Source: Luscinia megarhynchos (Eukaryota > Chordata > Aves > Passeriformes > Turdidae). From it: a stretch of 64,000 bases of DNA. Both the position numbers and the translations under genes were made by a program. The notes under the pieces are model-generated. The model saw nothing but the letters and a program-made list of their open reading frames with translations, had not been told where the DNA came from and ran no database searches. The stretch is taken from the NCBI GenBank assembly GCA_034336665.1, contig CM067589.1, positions 2,365,720 through 2,429,719 of the forward strand, given 5' to 3'. The first letter of the stretch is position 1. Every line of letters starts with the position of its first letter. Below, in pieces: positions 1 to 8,784 of this stretch.

Positions 1-208
1 CCGGCTGATCCCTCTGCGCTGTCACCCTCGCTCGCGGGGTGTCCCCACTTGTCCCCACCATGCTCTTGTGGCACGGCCAGCCCGAGCACGGCCCCGGGGA
101 CACGCACACTCGCCCAGCTGCGGGGGCTCAGGTACCCCGCATCCTCCGCGGCCGGGGAAACTGGAGGCACGGCCGAGCCGCCACCCTTTGGGGGGTGTTT
201 TCCCGCAG
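1..208. other. GC-rich sequence upstream of first recognised CP2 exon
   Basis: Very GC-rich sequence with several overlapping open frames on both strands, none with recognisable protein similarity. It ends in a pyrimidine tract and AG (207-208) that can serve as the acceptor of the first recognised CP2-gene exon. The 5' exons and promoter of that gene are probably left of the window. No exon is supported here. Confidence 0.4.
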
Positions 209-337
209 GGACCCCCCGCGCCGCCCTGCCCTGAAGCAGGAGGGAGCCCCCGCCCCGCCTTCCCGGTACGTGCTGGGCGCGCCACCTCCCGGCCGTGCGG
301 CGCCACCACGGGAGACCCTCACCTACCTCAACCAGGG
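209..337 (+). CDS. CP2 gene exon: linker ending ETLTYLNQG
   Basis: The exon follows a CCCGCAG acceptor and ends at AACCAGG|GTGAGT. Its frame contains LKQEG, then RYVLGAPPP, then ETLTYLNQG. This parallels the FKQEE ... QYVLCAA ... ETLTYLNQG stretch just before the DNA-binding domain of TFCP2-type proteins. The left part is uncertain, because the expected ALP-FKQE order needs a small indel. Confidence 0.7.
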
Positions 338-3300
338 GTGAGTCGGGGCGCCGGGGAGGGACCCCGGCCGGGGCTCAGTCCCGCTCGGGCCTCAGGCCAG
401 TCTACGAGATCCCAGCATGGCAGGGAGCAGAGCGTGGGGACGAGCCGAGGCGCTGGGGCGAGTCACAAGGTGGCGGGCGGGACGGGCGGAGGCTCCGGGC
501 GGGGTCGCTTCAGCCAGTCGAGCCAGTTTGCCCCCAGTTCGGGGAGCAGTTTGCCCCAGTTCACACCCAGTTTTCCCCAGTTCAGACCCAGTTTTCCCCA
601 GTCCACACCGCGTTTTCCCCAGTCCAGACCCAGTTTTCCCCCAGTTCAGACCCAGTTTTCCCCAGTCCACACCGCTTTTCCCCAGTCCAAAACCCAGTTT
701 GCCCCAGTCAAACAGTTCCTAAAGTTCACACCCAGTTTTTCCCCAGTACAGACCCAGTTTTGCCCCAGTCAAACGGCAGTCCTACCCCAGTCGCTCAGCT
801 TTGTGCCCCAGTCAAACCCAGTTTTCCCCAGTCCACACCGTTTTCCCAGTCCACACCGTTTTCCCAGTCCAGACCTCCAGTGCCAGTCCCGACCCAGGTT
901 TTTGCTAGTCCGTCCAGCGTTTTGCTCCCAGTCCAGACCAGCTTTGCGTCTCCAGAGTACCCAGTTTGCCACAATGAGGGTCCAGCCCCAGTCTTTGGGC
1001 AGTCCGTCCACGTCTCAGTCCCTCACAGCGTTTGCCCCAGTCCAGGCCCCTGGTTAGTCCCAGTCCAGCTCCCAGCGTGCCTCTACAGCTCTGCCCCAGT
1101 TCAGCTTCATTTCCAGTCCAGCTCGCTCCGGTTTCGGGTCCAGATCCGTTCTGCCAGTCTATTCAGCTCATTCTGGTCCTTAGTTCTGCTGCCAGTTCCT
1201 TGGTCCCTCGTTCTGCTGCCGTTCCTTAGTCCTGGGGTTGTAGTTCTCAGTGCCTATCTCCTTGGTCCTTACGTTCTGGCCGTCCTGGTCTGTGTCCCAG
1301 TAGTCCCATGGTCTGTGGCAAGTCCTGACAGTTCAGCCGGTCTGGGTTCTGCGCCAGTTCCATAGCTGCAGTCTGCGCCCTAGTTCTCACCCCAGTCTGG
1401 GCTGAGTTCATGCCCCAGTCCAAGCCGCTGCTCAGCCCCCAGTCTGGCTGGTTCACGTGAGTCTGGCTGAGTCCGTGCTCGAGCTCAGCCCTGGTTCTGC
1501 GTCATGTTTCAGAGCCTCCTGCATTTCTGCCCCCGTGCCCTGTTCGTGCTCCACTGCTCCACGTCCACTCTGCCTCGCCTGTGTCCACTCTGCGCTGCCC
1601 TACCGCGTTGTCCGCGTTACCCTGTGCCTGTGTCCACCCTGCCCTGCCCTGCCCCACACTGCCCTGCGTGTCCTGCCCTGCCCTGCCCTGCCCTGCCCGT
1701 GCGCTTCCCTGCCTGCCCGTGCCCTGCCCTGCCCTGCCCTGCGCTTCCTGCCTGCACGCACGCGTGTCCCTGCGCTGCCACCGCCCTGCCCTGCCCTGCC
1801 CTGCCCCGCCCTGCCTGCCCTGCCCTGCGCGTGTCCCATGCCCTGCCCGTTGCCCTGCCCTGCGTGCCCTGCCCGTGTCCACCCTGCTGCGTTGCCCTGC
1901 CCTGCCCGTGTCCCTGCTGCCCTGCCCTGCCCATGTGTCCCTGCCGCCCTGCCCTGCCCCTGCCTGCCCTGCCCTGCCCGTGCCCTGCCCGTGTCCCTGC
2001 CCTGCCCTGCCCTGCCCTGCCCGCTGCCCTTCCCCTGCCCTGCCCGTGTCCCTGCCCTGCCCTGCCCTGTGTCCTGCCCTTCCCGTGCCCTTCCCGTGCC
2101 CTTCCCGTGCCCTTCCCGTTCCCCTGCCCTGCCCTGCCCTGCCCTGCCCGTGCCTGCCCGCGGCTCTGTCCCCGCTCAGGGCGTGCTCCGCGTGGTTTTT
2201 CCACGACCGGCGGCTCCGGTGCTCGAGCAGCAGCAGCTCGAGGGGTGGCGCTGGAGCCGCCCGGGCGATCGGATCCTGGACATCGGTGGGTGCCGGGGCT
2301 GGAGGGGCTGGGGGAGCTGCAGGGCCGATGCTGAAGCCCCCTCCCGCGAGACATCCCGCTCTCCGTGGGGTCCTGGAGCCCCAAATCCCCCCACGCTGCT
2401 CAACACGGTGGGAATTCCTCTGGGGACCCCCTCCAGGCGCGTCGTGTTCGTGCAGGTGGGAGCCGCGCCTGGGGGGTTTGGGGGGTTCTGGGGGGTTTGG
2501 GGGGTTCTGGGGGTTCTGGGGGGTTCTGGGGGGGGTTCTGGGGGGTTCTGGGGGGTTCTGGGGGAGGGTTTTGGAGTTTGGGGGTTCTGGGGGGTTTGGG
2601 GGTTTGAGGGGGTCTGGAGGAGTTCTGGGGGGTTCTGTTTTGGGGGTTCTGGGGGGGGTCACGGAGCCCGGTCCCGACCCCCGCTGTCCCCCGCGGCAGG
2701 GTTCACTGCATCAGCACCGAGTTCACGCTGCGGAAGAGCGGGGAGAGTCCCGTTCCCGCCTCAGATCGACACCTTCGGGGGCTGGGGCAGCCCCCGAGCA
2801 CCTGCACTCGGCCAGCTGCCTGGTCAGGGTGTTCAAGGTATGCCGGGGGAGGGGACCCAGTGCCACCAGTGCCACCAGTGCCACCAGTGTGAGCAGTGCC
2901 ACCAGTGTGAGCAGTGCCACCAGTGTGAGCACTGCCACCAGTGTGACCAGTGTTCCCAGTGTGACCAGTGCCCCCAGTGCCCCCAGTGCCCCCAGTGCCC
3001 CCAGTGCCTCCTCATCACTGGGAGGTCCAGCTCGGAGCGTGGGGCAGCGCAGGGGGTTGGGGGGATGCACGGGGGGCTCTGGGCGCCCCAAGGGTCCGGG
3101 TGCCTCGGGGGTCCCGGGGGGTCCCGGCTGTCCCGGGGTGTCTCGGGGTGTCTCGGGGTGTCTCGGGGTGTCCCGGGGGGTCCCGGGGTGTCGCGGCTGT
3201 CGCGGGTGTCCCGGGGTGTCCCGGGGTGTCCCGGGGGTCCCGGGGTGCCGCGGGGGTCCCGGGCCGCGCTCACGCCCCGCGCAGCCCAAGGGCGCCGACA

Positions 3301-6300
3301 GGGAAGCAGAAGACGGACCGGGAGAAGGTGAACAAGCAGCCGGCGGCGGAGCGGGACCGGTTCCAGCCGTCCCGCGAGAGCACCGTGCTGGCCGAGGTGG
3401 GGCGGGCCTGGCGCCCCGCGGGCCGGGGGGACCCCCGGGACCCCGCGCCCATCGCCCCCTCCCCCCGCAGTGCGCCCCGTGGCCGGACGCGCTGGGCGCC
3501 CCCCTGAGCCCCCCGGGGCTGCCGTCCCCGCACCCCGGAGAGCTGCTGAGCCCCCGAGAGGTGAGCGGGGACCCCTGGACCCCCAAATATTCCCCGTGAG
3601 CAGGGACCCCTGGACCCCCAAATATTCCCCGTGAGCGGGGACCCCTGAACCCCCAAATATTCCCCACTTTGGGGTCCCCGCTCATCCCGCCGCCCCGCAG
3701 GGTGTGCGTGTCCCCGAGGGGGCCCGAGGAGAGTCCTGGCGAGGTGAGCGACCCCCCAGAGCCTCCCCCGGCCCCGCGGAGGGGCTGAGATGTGCCCCCC
3801 TGAGCCCCCCGAGCTCCCCGGGCGCTGAGCCCCCTGAGCCCCCTGGGCCCCTGAGCCCCCGAGGCTCCCCAGGCGCTGAGCCCCCCTGAGCCCCCGAGGC
3901 CCCCCAGGGCGCTGAGCCCCCGAGCCCCCCTGGGCCCCGAGCCCCCCGAGCCCCCCTGAGCCCCCCCCCCTGGGCCCCCCGAGGGCCCCCCTGAGCCCCC
4001 TGAGCCCCCTGGGCCCCCCTGAGCCCCCGAGGCCCCCCAGGCGCTGAGCCCCGGCGCGTCCCCGCGGGACACGCAGCAGTGGCTGCTCCGGCGCCGCTTC
4101 GCCTCCCTGCGCCCGCGCGTTCGCCAACTTCAGCGGTGAGAGCCGGGGCAGAGCCGGGACCCTCCTCACCCCTGAGCCCCTCCTCACCCCTGAGCCCCTC
4201 CTCACCCCTGAGCCCCTCCTCACCCCTGAGCCCTCCTCACCCCTGAGCCCCCTCCTCACCCCTGAGCCCCCTCCTCACCCCCTGACCCCCCTTCTGCACC
4301 CCCTGGGCCCCTCCTCACCCCCCTGAGCCCTTCTCACCCCTGAGCCCCTCCTCACCCTGAGCCCTCCTCACCCCTGAGCCCCTTCTCACCCCCAGAGCCC
4401 CTCCTCACCCTGAGCCCCCTCCTGCACCCCTGAGCCCCTTCTGCCCCCTGAGCCTCCCTCCTCACCCTGAGCCCCCTCCTGCCCCTGAGCCCCCCTTCTC
4501 ACCCCTGACCCCCTCCTGCCCCTTGCTTGCACCCCTGAGCCCCCTCCTGCCCCCCTGCACTCCCTGAGCCCCTCCTGCTCCCCCGAGGCCCCCTTCTGCC
4601 CCCCTCCTGCTCCCCCGAGGCCCCTCCTGCCCCCTGAGCCCCCTGTCCGCAGGGGGCCGATCTGCTGAAGCTCTCCCGCAGGGACCTGATCCAGATCTGC
4701 GGGAGCCCCCGACGGCATCCGCCTGTGCCACGCCCCTGGCGGGCAGGGTGCAGCTCCCGCCCCCCCGCCTCTTTTTTGGGGACCCTCTGGAGGTTCCGTG
4801 GGGTTCGGCCGCATCCTGCGCCCCCCCAGACCCTTCTGTGCCCCCCAGGTGCCCGCGGCCCCGGCTGACCCCTGCACGTGGCGCTGGGGAGCTGGCGGGG
4901 CTGAGGCGCAGGAGGAGGCGAGGAGCAGGTGGGGAGGGCTCAGGTGTGTCAGAGGGGGCTCAGGTGTGTGAGGAGGGGCTCAGGTGTGTGAGGAGGGGGC
5001 TCAGGGTGTGTGGGGAGGGGCTCAGGTGTGTGAGGAGGGGAGCTCAGGTGTGTAAGGAGGGCTCAGGTGTGTCAGGAGGGGCTCAGGTGTGCGGGGAGGG
5101 GCTCAGGTGTGTCAGGAGGGCTAAGGTGTGCGGGGAGGGCTCAGGTGTGCGGGGAGGGGCTCAGGTGTGTCAGGAGGGGGCTCAGGTGTGTCAGGAGGGG
5201 CTCAGGTGTGTGAGGGAGGGGCTCAGGTGTGTCAGGAGGGGCTCAGGTGTGTGAGGAGGGGGCTCAGGTGTGTGAGGAGGGGCTCAGGTGTGTCAGGAGG
5301 GGGCTCAGGTGTGCGGGGAGGGGCTCAGGTGTGTGGGGAGGGGGCTCAGGTGTCAGGGAGGGGCTCAGGTGTGTCAGGAGGGGGCTCAGGTGTGTGAGGA
5401 GGGGGCTCAGGTGTGTAAGGAGGGCTCAGGTGTGCGGGGAGGGCTCAGGTGTGTCAGGAGGGGGCTCAGGGGTGTCAGGAGGGGGCTCAGGTGTGCGGGG
5501 GGCTCAGGTGTGTGGGGGAGGGGCTCAGGTGTGTGAGGAGGGGCTCAGGGGGTGTCAGGAGGGGGGCTCAGGTGTGTGGGGGAGGGGCTCAGGTGTGTCA
5601 GGAGGGGCTCAGGTGTGTCAGGAGGGGCTCAGGTGTGCGGGGAGGAGCTCAGGTGTGTGAGGGAGGGGGCTCAGGTGTGCGGGGAGGGGGCTCAGGTGTG
5701 TGAGGAGGGGGCTCAGGTGTGTGAGGAGGGGCTCAGGTGTGCGGGGAGGGGGCTCAGGTGTGCGGGGAGGGCTCAGGTGTGTGAGGAGGGGCTCAGGTGT
5801 GCGAGGGGGAGGGCTCAGGGTGTGTGAGGAGGGGCTCAGGTGTGTAGGGGAGGGGCTCAGGTGTGCGGGGGAGGGGGCTCAGGTGTGTCAGGAGGGGCTC
5901 AGGTGTGTCAGGGAGGGGGCTCAGGTGTGCGGGGAGGGCTCAGGTGTGTAAGGAGGGGCTCAGGTGTGCGGGGAGGGGCTCAGGTGTGTCAGGAGGGGCT
6001 CAGGTGTGTGGGGAGGGGCTCAGGTGTGTGAGGAGGGGGCTCAGGTGTGTAAGGAGGGGGCTCAGGTGTGTCAGGAGGGGGCTCAGGTGTGTGGGGAGGG
6101 GCTCAGGTGTGCGGGGGAGGGGCTCCAGGTGTGTAAGGAGGGCTCAGGTGTGCGGGGAGGGGCTCAGGTGTGTCAGGAGGGGGCTCAGGTGTGTCAGGAG
6201 GGGGGCTCAGGTGTGTGAGGAGGGGGCTCAGGTGTGCGGGGAGGGGCTCAGGTGTGCGGGGAGGCTCAGGTGTGTGGGGGAGGGGGCTCAGGTGTGTGAG

Positions 6301-8120
6301 GGAGGGGGCTCAGGTGTGTCAGGAGGGGCTCAGGTGTGTGAGGAGGGGAGCTCAGGTGTGTGAGGAGGGGGCTCAGGTGTGTCAGGAGGGGGCTCAGGTG
6401 TGCGGGGAGGGGCTCAGGTGTGTGGGGAGGGGGCTCAGGTGTGTCAGGAGGGGGCTCAGGTGTGTCAGGAGGGGGCTCAGGTGTGTGAGGAGGGGGCTCA
6501 GGTGTGTGAGGAGGGGCTCAGGTGTGCGGGGAGGGGCTCAGGTGTGTCAGGAGGGGGCTCAGGGGGTGTCAGGAGGGGCTCAGGTGTGCGGGGGGCTCAG
6601 GTGTGTGGGGGAGGGGGCTCAGGTGTGTGAGGGAGGGGCTCAGGGGGTGTCAGGAGGGGGCTCAGGTGTGTGGGGGAGGGGGCTCAGGGTGTGTCAGGAG
6701 GGGGCTCAGGTGTGTCAGGAGGGGGCTCAGGTGTGCGGGGAGGGCTCAGGTGTGTGAGGAGGAGGGGGCTCAGGTGTGCGGGGAGGGGGGCTCAGGTGTG
6801 TGAGGAGGGGGCTCAGGTGTGTGAGGAGGGGCTCAGGTGTGCGGGGAGGGGCTCAGGTGTGTGAGGGAGGGGGCTCAGGTGTGCGGGGAGGGCTCAGGTG
6901 TGTGAGGAGGGGCTCAGGTGTGCGGGGAGGGCTCAGGTGTGTGAGGAGGGGGCTCAGGTGTGTGTGAGGAGGGGGCTCAGGTGTGTCAGGAGGGGGCTCA
7001 GGTGTGTCAGGAGGGGGCTCAGGTGTGTGAGGAGGGGAGCTCAGGTGTGCAGGAGGGGCTCAGGTGTGTGAGGAGGGGGCTCAGGTGTGTCAGGAGGGGC
7101 TCAGGTGTGGGGAGGGGGCTCAGGTGTGTGAGGAGGGGGCTCAGGTGTGTCAGGAGGGGCTCAGGTGTGTGAGGAGGGGCTCAGGTGTGCGGCAGTGCAA
7201 GGACGGAGGGTGGCACTCACAGCCCTGTCCCCATCCCAGTATCCCATCCCATCCCAGTATCCCATTACCCCAGTATCCCATCCCATCCCAGTATCCCGTT
7301 ACTCCCAGTATCCCAGTATCCCAGTATCCCGTTACTCCCAGTATCCCATCCCACCCCAGTATCCCGTTACCCCCAGTATCCCATTACCCCAGTACCCCAT
7401 TACCCCAGTATCCCAGTATCCCTTTACCCCAGTATCCCAGTACCCCAGTATCCCAGTATCCCATTACCCCATTACCCCATTACCCCATTATCCCAGTACC
7501 CCATTATCCCAGTATCCCATTATCCCAGTATCCCAGTATCCCAGTATCCCGTTACCCCAGTACCCCAGTATCCCATTACCCCAGTACCCCAGTATCCCAT
7601 TACCCCAGTATCCCAGTATCCCATGATCCCATTACCCCAGTATCCCAGTATCCCAGTACCCCATTACCCCAGTACCCCAGTATCCCAGTATCCCAGTATC
7701 CCAGTACCCGCCATCCCGCCAGGGCTGTACCAGGAGCTGCACCTGCAGCACCTGACGGTGCCCGAGCTCTCGGCCAGGCTGGCGGAGCTGCTGGCGCTGC
7801 CCCCGGCGCAGATCCTGCGCCTCTCCCGGCGGGGACCCGGCGGCATCCAGGTGCTGCTCAGCGACGCGGTGAGGACACGGGGACCGCGGGGCGGGGAGGG
7901 ACAGACCCCCGAGCCCCCCGAGCCCCCCCCCCGAGCCCCCGCTCTGCCCCGCAGATGATCAGGAACCTCCAGGACGGGACGAGTTTCGTGGTGGCGATCG
8001 GCAGAGGTAGCGCGGTGGCCGCGGGCGAGCGGGGCCGGGCTGGGGGCGATCGGCGGCCCCGGCTGAGCCGCGCTGCCCGCAGCCCCCGGCCCCGAGGGCT
8101 TCCAGCTGCTGCTGCGGTAG
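209..8120 (+). CDS. CP2/LSF-family transcription factor gene (TFCP2/UBP1-like), multi-exon, 5' end outside window
   Basis: Grainyhead/CP2-family transcription factors bind DNA as oligomers in the nucleus. About fourteen exons are recognisable: 209-337, 396-469 (weak), 2180-2285, 2351-2455, 2700-2837, 3285-3396, 3471-3560, 3701-3743 (weak), 4041-4135, 4653-4747, 4849-4928, 7723-7868, 7955-8006 and 8083-8120. In order they give the N-terminal linker (ETLTYLNQG), the CP2 DNA-binding domain (LEGWRWSRPGDRILDI, then STEFTLRKSG), a SAM-like domain (DTQQWLLRRRFASL, then ADLLKLSRRDLIQICG) and the C-terminal domain ending FQLLLR-stop. Most introns are short and filled with tandem repeats. Several exons carry 1-bp indels, mostly in G or C runs, so the frame is not clean. 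Either the assembly has consensus errors or the gene is decaying; three intact terminal exons and good splice sites favour a real gene with errors. It lies tail to tail with FBXL20, as UBP1 lies with FBXL2 in human. It may be a fourth CP2 paralogue or a divergent TFCP2 or UBP1 orthologue; similarity alone does not decide. Confidence 0.8.
396..469 (+). CDS. CP2 gene exon (weak): VYEI start of DNA-binding domain
   Basis: After a CTCAG acceptor the frame reads VYEIPAWQG, comparable to the SYEIRMLDN that follows LNQG in the family. The CAAG|GTGGCG at 466-475 is a possible donor. Similarity fades after five residues, so the exon end and frame are tentative. Confidence 0.4.
525..1460 (+). repeat. 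Degenerate CCAGTCCAGACC / CCAGTTTTCCC minisatellite
   Basis: Irregular tandem units of roughly 14-20 bp based on CCAGTTCAGACCCAGTTTTC, decaying into a TC-rich tail after about 1100. It fills the first half of the 1.7-kb intron before the LEGWRW exon. The long open frames here simply follow the repeat. Confidence 0.85.
1622..2160 (+). repeat. CCCTG pentanucleotide array
   Basis: About 540 bp dominated by CCCTG units interrupted by CCCGTG and CCTGC variants. The strand asymmetry is strong (C and T on the + strand). It fills the second half of the same CP2 intron and stops about 20 bp before the next exon's acceptor. Confidence 0.9.
2180..2285 (+). CDS. CP2 gene exon: DNA-binding domain, RVVFHDRRL ... 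LEGWRWSRPGD
   Basis: The acceptor is CCCCGCTCAG and the donor ATCG|GTGGGT. Reading across two frames gives [11 protein letters not shown] and EQQQLEGWRWSRPGDRILDI, nearly the family signature ([20 protein letters not shown]). The HDRRL part is displaced by an extra base in the T run at 2196-2200 and restored by a missing base before EQQQ, so the two indels compensate. Confidence 0.85.
2351..2455 (+). CDS. CP2 gene exon: DIPLSVG ... LLNTV ... RRVVFVQ
   Basis: The pieces DIPLSVG, LLNTV and RRVVFVQ match DIPMSVG, QLNTV and KRTSVFIQ of the CP2 domain. The segment that should read VEFLWDP is broken by single extra bases in GGG (2410-2412), GGGG (2422-2425) and CCCCC (2427-2431). Together these add three bases and restore the frame. 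The donor is GTGCAG|GTGGGA. The acceptor, GCGAG, is weak. Confidence 0.75.
2456..2670 (+). repeat. G-rich TTCTGGGGGG array filling a CP2 intron
   Basis: Tandem GGGGGGTTTGGGGGGTTCTG units start about 15 bp after the donor at 2456 and occupy most of the 244-bp intron. Closely spaced G runs give strong G-quadruplex potential on the coding strand. Confidence 0.9.
2700..2837 (+). CDS. CP2 gene exon: HCISTEFTLRKSG ... EHLHSASCLVRVFK
   Basis: HCISTEFTLRKSG, then QIDTF, then APEHLHSASCLVRVFK parallel the family's HCISTEFTMRKHGG, VQIDTF and TEHLHSASCQIKVFK. Three reading frames are needed. An extra base at the acceptor (CAGGGTTCAC), an extra C in TTCCCGCC, a missing C in CCTCAG and one further shift after TTCGGGGG break the frame. 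The donor TTCAAG|GTATGC is good. Confidence 0.8.
2860..3010 (+). repeat. 9-bp CAGTGCCAC / CAGTGTGAG array
   Basis: About 17 copies of a 9-bp unit (GTGCCACCA, GTGTGAGCA, GTGCCCCCA variants), starting about 20 bp after the donor at 2838. It is open in all frames because the unit length is a multiple of three and contains no stop. Confidence 0.9.
3100..3260 (+). repeat. 10-bp TGTCTCGGGG / GTCCCGGGG array
   Basis: GC-rich tandem 9-10-bp units lie in the second half of the intron between the VRVFK and PKGADR exons. Confidence 0.85.
3285..3396 (+). CDS. CP2 gene exon: PKGADR-KQKTDREK ... RFQPSRESTVLAE
   Basis: The acceptor is CCGCGCAG and the donor GCCGAG|GTGGGG. The translation PKGADR, then KQKTDREKVNKQ, then RFQPSRESTVLAE matches PKGADRKQKTDREKMEKR and YQPSYETTILTE, the basic end of the CP2 DNA-binding region. 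One extra G in the GGG at 3301-3303 breaks the frame between ADR and KQK. Otherwise the exon is conserved. Confidence 0.9.
3471..3560 (+). CDS. CP2 gene exon: CAPWPDALGAPLS ... LLSPRE
   Basis: A clean 30-codon exon between CCCCGCAG and GTGAGC. It begins CAPWPD, matching the family's CSPWPE, and continues as a Pro/Ser-rich linker, as expected between the DNA-binding and SAM-like domains. No indel is visible. Confidence 0.85.
3561..3665 (+). repeat. Three tandem 38-bp units, each starting with a GTGAGC donor motif
   Basis: The intron after the CAPWPD exon begins with three near-identical units, GTGAGCGGGGACCCCTGGAC followed by CCCCAAATATTCCCC. The first unit supplies the real 5' splice site; the other two repeat the GTGAGC motif at 3596 and 3632. 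Confidence 0.9.
3701..3743 (+). CDS. CP2 gene exon (weak): short linker exon
   Basis: The stretch is bounded by CCCCGCAG and GAG|GTGAGC and reads VCVSPRGPEESPGE in one frame, a Ser/Pro/Glu-rich linker with no diagnostic similarity. It is supported only by its splice sites and position. Confidence 0.45.
3785..4040 (+). repeat. CTGAGCCCCC array
   Basis: Tandem units of about 10-20 bp based on CTGAGCCCCCGAGGCCCCCC fill the intron up to the acceptor of the next exon. Confidence 0.85.
4041..4135 (+). CDS. CP2 gene exon: SAM-like domain, DTQQWLLRRRFASL ... FANFSG
   Basis: SPRDTQQWLLRRRFASL corresponds to TPQEAQQWLHRNRFSTF, the start of the SAM-like domain. The final TTCGCCAACTTCAGCG gives FANFSG (family FTNFSG) but needs a frame change near GCGCCCGCGCG. 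The donor AGCG|GTGAGA is good; the acceptor is placed at CCCCCCAG. Confidence 0.8.
4145..4640 (+). repeat. CTCCTCACCCCTGAGCCC minisatellite
   Basis: About 25 units of 18-20 bp (CCCCTGAGCCCCTCCTCA), with TTCTGC and CTCCTGC variants towards the end. It fills the intron inside the SAM-like domain. Confidence 0.9.
4653..4747 (+). CDS. CP2 gene exon: ADLLKLSRRDLIQICGSPDGIRLCHAL
   Basis: Following CTGTCCGCAG, the exon reads ADLLKLSRRDLIQICG then DGIRLCHAL, matching [28 protein letters not shown] of the SAM-like domain. Extra C bases in CCCCC (4706-4710) and CCCC (4733-4736) break the frame. The donor is placed at GGCAGG|GTGCAG. Confidence 0.85.
4849..4928 (+). CDS. CP2 gene exon: RPRLT ... basic/Gln-equivalent linker
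   Basis: After CCCCCCAG the exon gives PRPRLT, like VRPRLTIYVCQE of the family, but one extra C (4869-4872) shifts the rest. It then runs into an Arg/Glu-rich stretch where relatives have a Gln-rich linker. It ends GAGCAG|GTGGGG, exactly where the large minisatellite starts. Confidence 0.65.
4929..7192 (+). repeat. 2.26-kb G-rich minisatellite, GGGGCTCAGGTGTGTGAGGA
   Basis: About a hundred units of 20-23 bp (CTCAGGTGTGTGAGGAGGGG, with TGTCAG, TGCGGG and TGTAAGG variants) occupy the intron from its first base. Every unit contains CAG|GTGTG, a donor-like motif, and a run of 4-6 G. The many short open frames here follow the repeat and are not genes. Confidence 0.97.
7213..7712 (+). repeat. CCCAGTATC / CCCATTACC array
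   Basis: About 500 bp of 8-9-bp units (CCCAGTAT, CCCATTAC, CCCAGTAC) end about 10 bp before the acceptor of the next CP2 exon. With the preceding minisatellite, this one intron is 2.8 kb of almost pure repeat. Confidence 0.95.
7723..7868 (+). CDS. CP2 gene exon: C-terminal domain, LYQELHLQHLTVPELSARL
   Basis: An intact exon between CCCGCCAG and GACGCG|GTGAGG. LYQELHLQHLTVPELSARL, then RRGPGGIQVLLSDA, aligns along its length with VYHAIYLEELTAVELTEKI and KQGPTGIHVLISDE, the C-terminal oligomerisation domain of TFCP2/UBP1. The frame is continuous and the substitutions are mostly towards GC-rich codons. Confidence 0.92.
7955..8006 (+). CDS. CP2 gene exon: MIRNLQDGTSFVVAI
   Basis: The exon starts after CTGCCCCGCAG in phase with the previous one and reads MIRNLQDGTSFVVAIGR. 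The family has MIQNFQEEACFVLDTMK and MVQNFQDESCF. It is intact and ends GGCAGAG|GTAGCG. Confidence 0.92.
8083..8120 (+). CDS. CP2 gene terminal coding exon: PGPEGFQLLLR-stop
   Basis: After GCCCGCAG, the split codon and PGPEGFQLLLR-TAG match the family C-terminus (SNDGYHIILK-stop or TNDSYHIILK-stop), including the hydrophobic triplet before a basic last residue. The stop is at 8118-8120. Confidence 0.92.
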
Positions 8121-8275
8121 GAGCTGCCACACCCCGGGAGGGACAGCGGGGACATCGCTGGAGCCGCGCGGGGAGCGAGAGGGGAGCCCGAGGGTGGCCC
8201 AGCCCCGGAGCCCCCCCTGTCCCCGTGTCCCCCTGTCCCCGTGTCCCCGTGTCCTTTCCCGTGTCCCCGCTTTGC

Positions 8276-8281
8276 ATTAAA
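8276..8281 (+). promoter_or_regulatory. ATTAAA polyadenylation signal of the CP2 gene
   Basis: ATTAAA (TTTGCATTAAAGGAG) lies 156 bp after the TAG in an otherwise GC-rich 3' UTR. It is the first polyadenylation-like hexamer downstream. Confidence 0.7.
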
Positions 8282-8329
8282 GGAGGGAGAGCGGCCCCGA
8301 GCGCGGCCTCGTCCCTGCGGCACCGCCGG

Positions 8330-8420
8330 GGTTTGGGGTCCCCGGGGCGGGTTTGGGGTCCCCGGGGCGGGTTTGGGGTCCCCAGGGCGGGTTTGGGGTC
8401 CCCGGGGCGGGTTTGGGGTG
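8330..8420 (+). repeat. Five tandem units of about 21 bp, GGGTTTGGGGTCCCCGGGGC
   Basis: A short GC-rich tandem array just after the presumed polyadenylation site of the CP2 gene. Confidence 0.9.
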
Positions 8421-8784
8421 CGAGGACAGTTGCTGGTCCCCAGCAGGGACAGGGCGGGTCCGGAACCGCCGGCACCGAGCCCGGGGCAGCCTCAATCCGG
8501 TCAGGAACGGGTTAATTTTAACACCGAGTCCTCCCCCGAGCGGGGACGTCCTTGGGAGGGAATTCCCGGGGCTGGGAGCGGGGTTGGGATAAACGAACCG
8601 GGAACGGGAGGGGAAGGGACGGACCCGGAGCGGGGACAACATCCCAGACACGGGGACAAGGAGCGGACACGGGAACATCCCCGACCCTCCCAAAAACGCT
8701 CCGAGGGCATCCAGAGCCCGGCCCAGCAGCGCTTTCCTGACCGCCCTGTCCCCGCCGCAGGGAGCAGGGCCACCCTCACCACCC

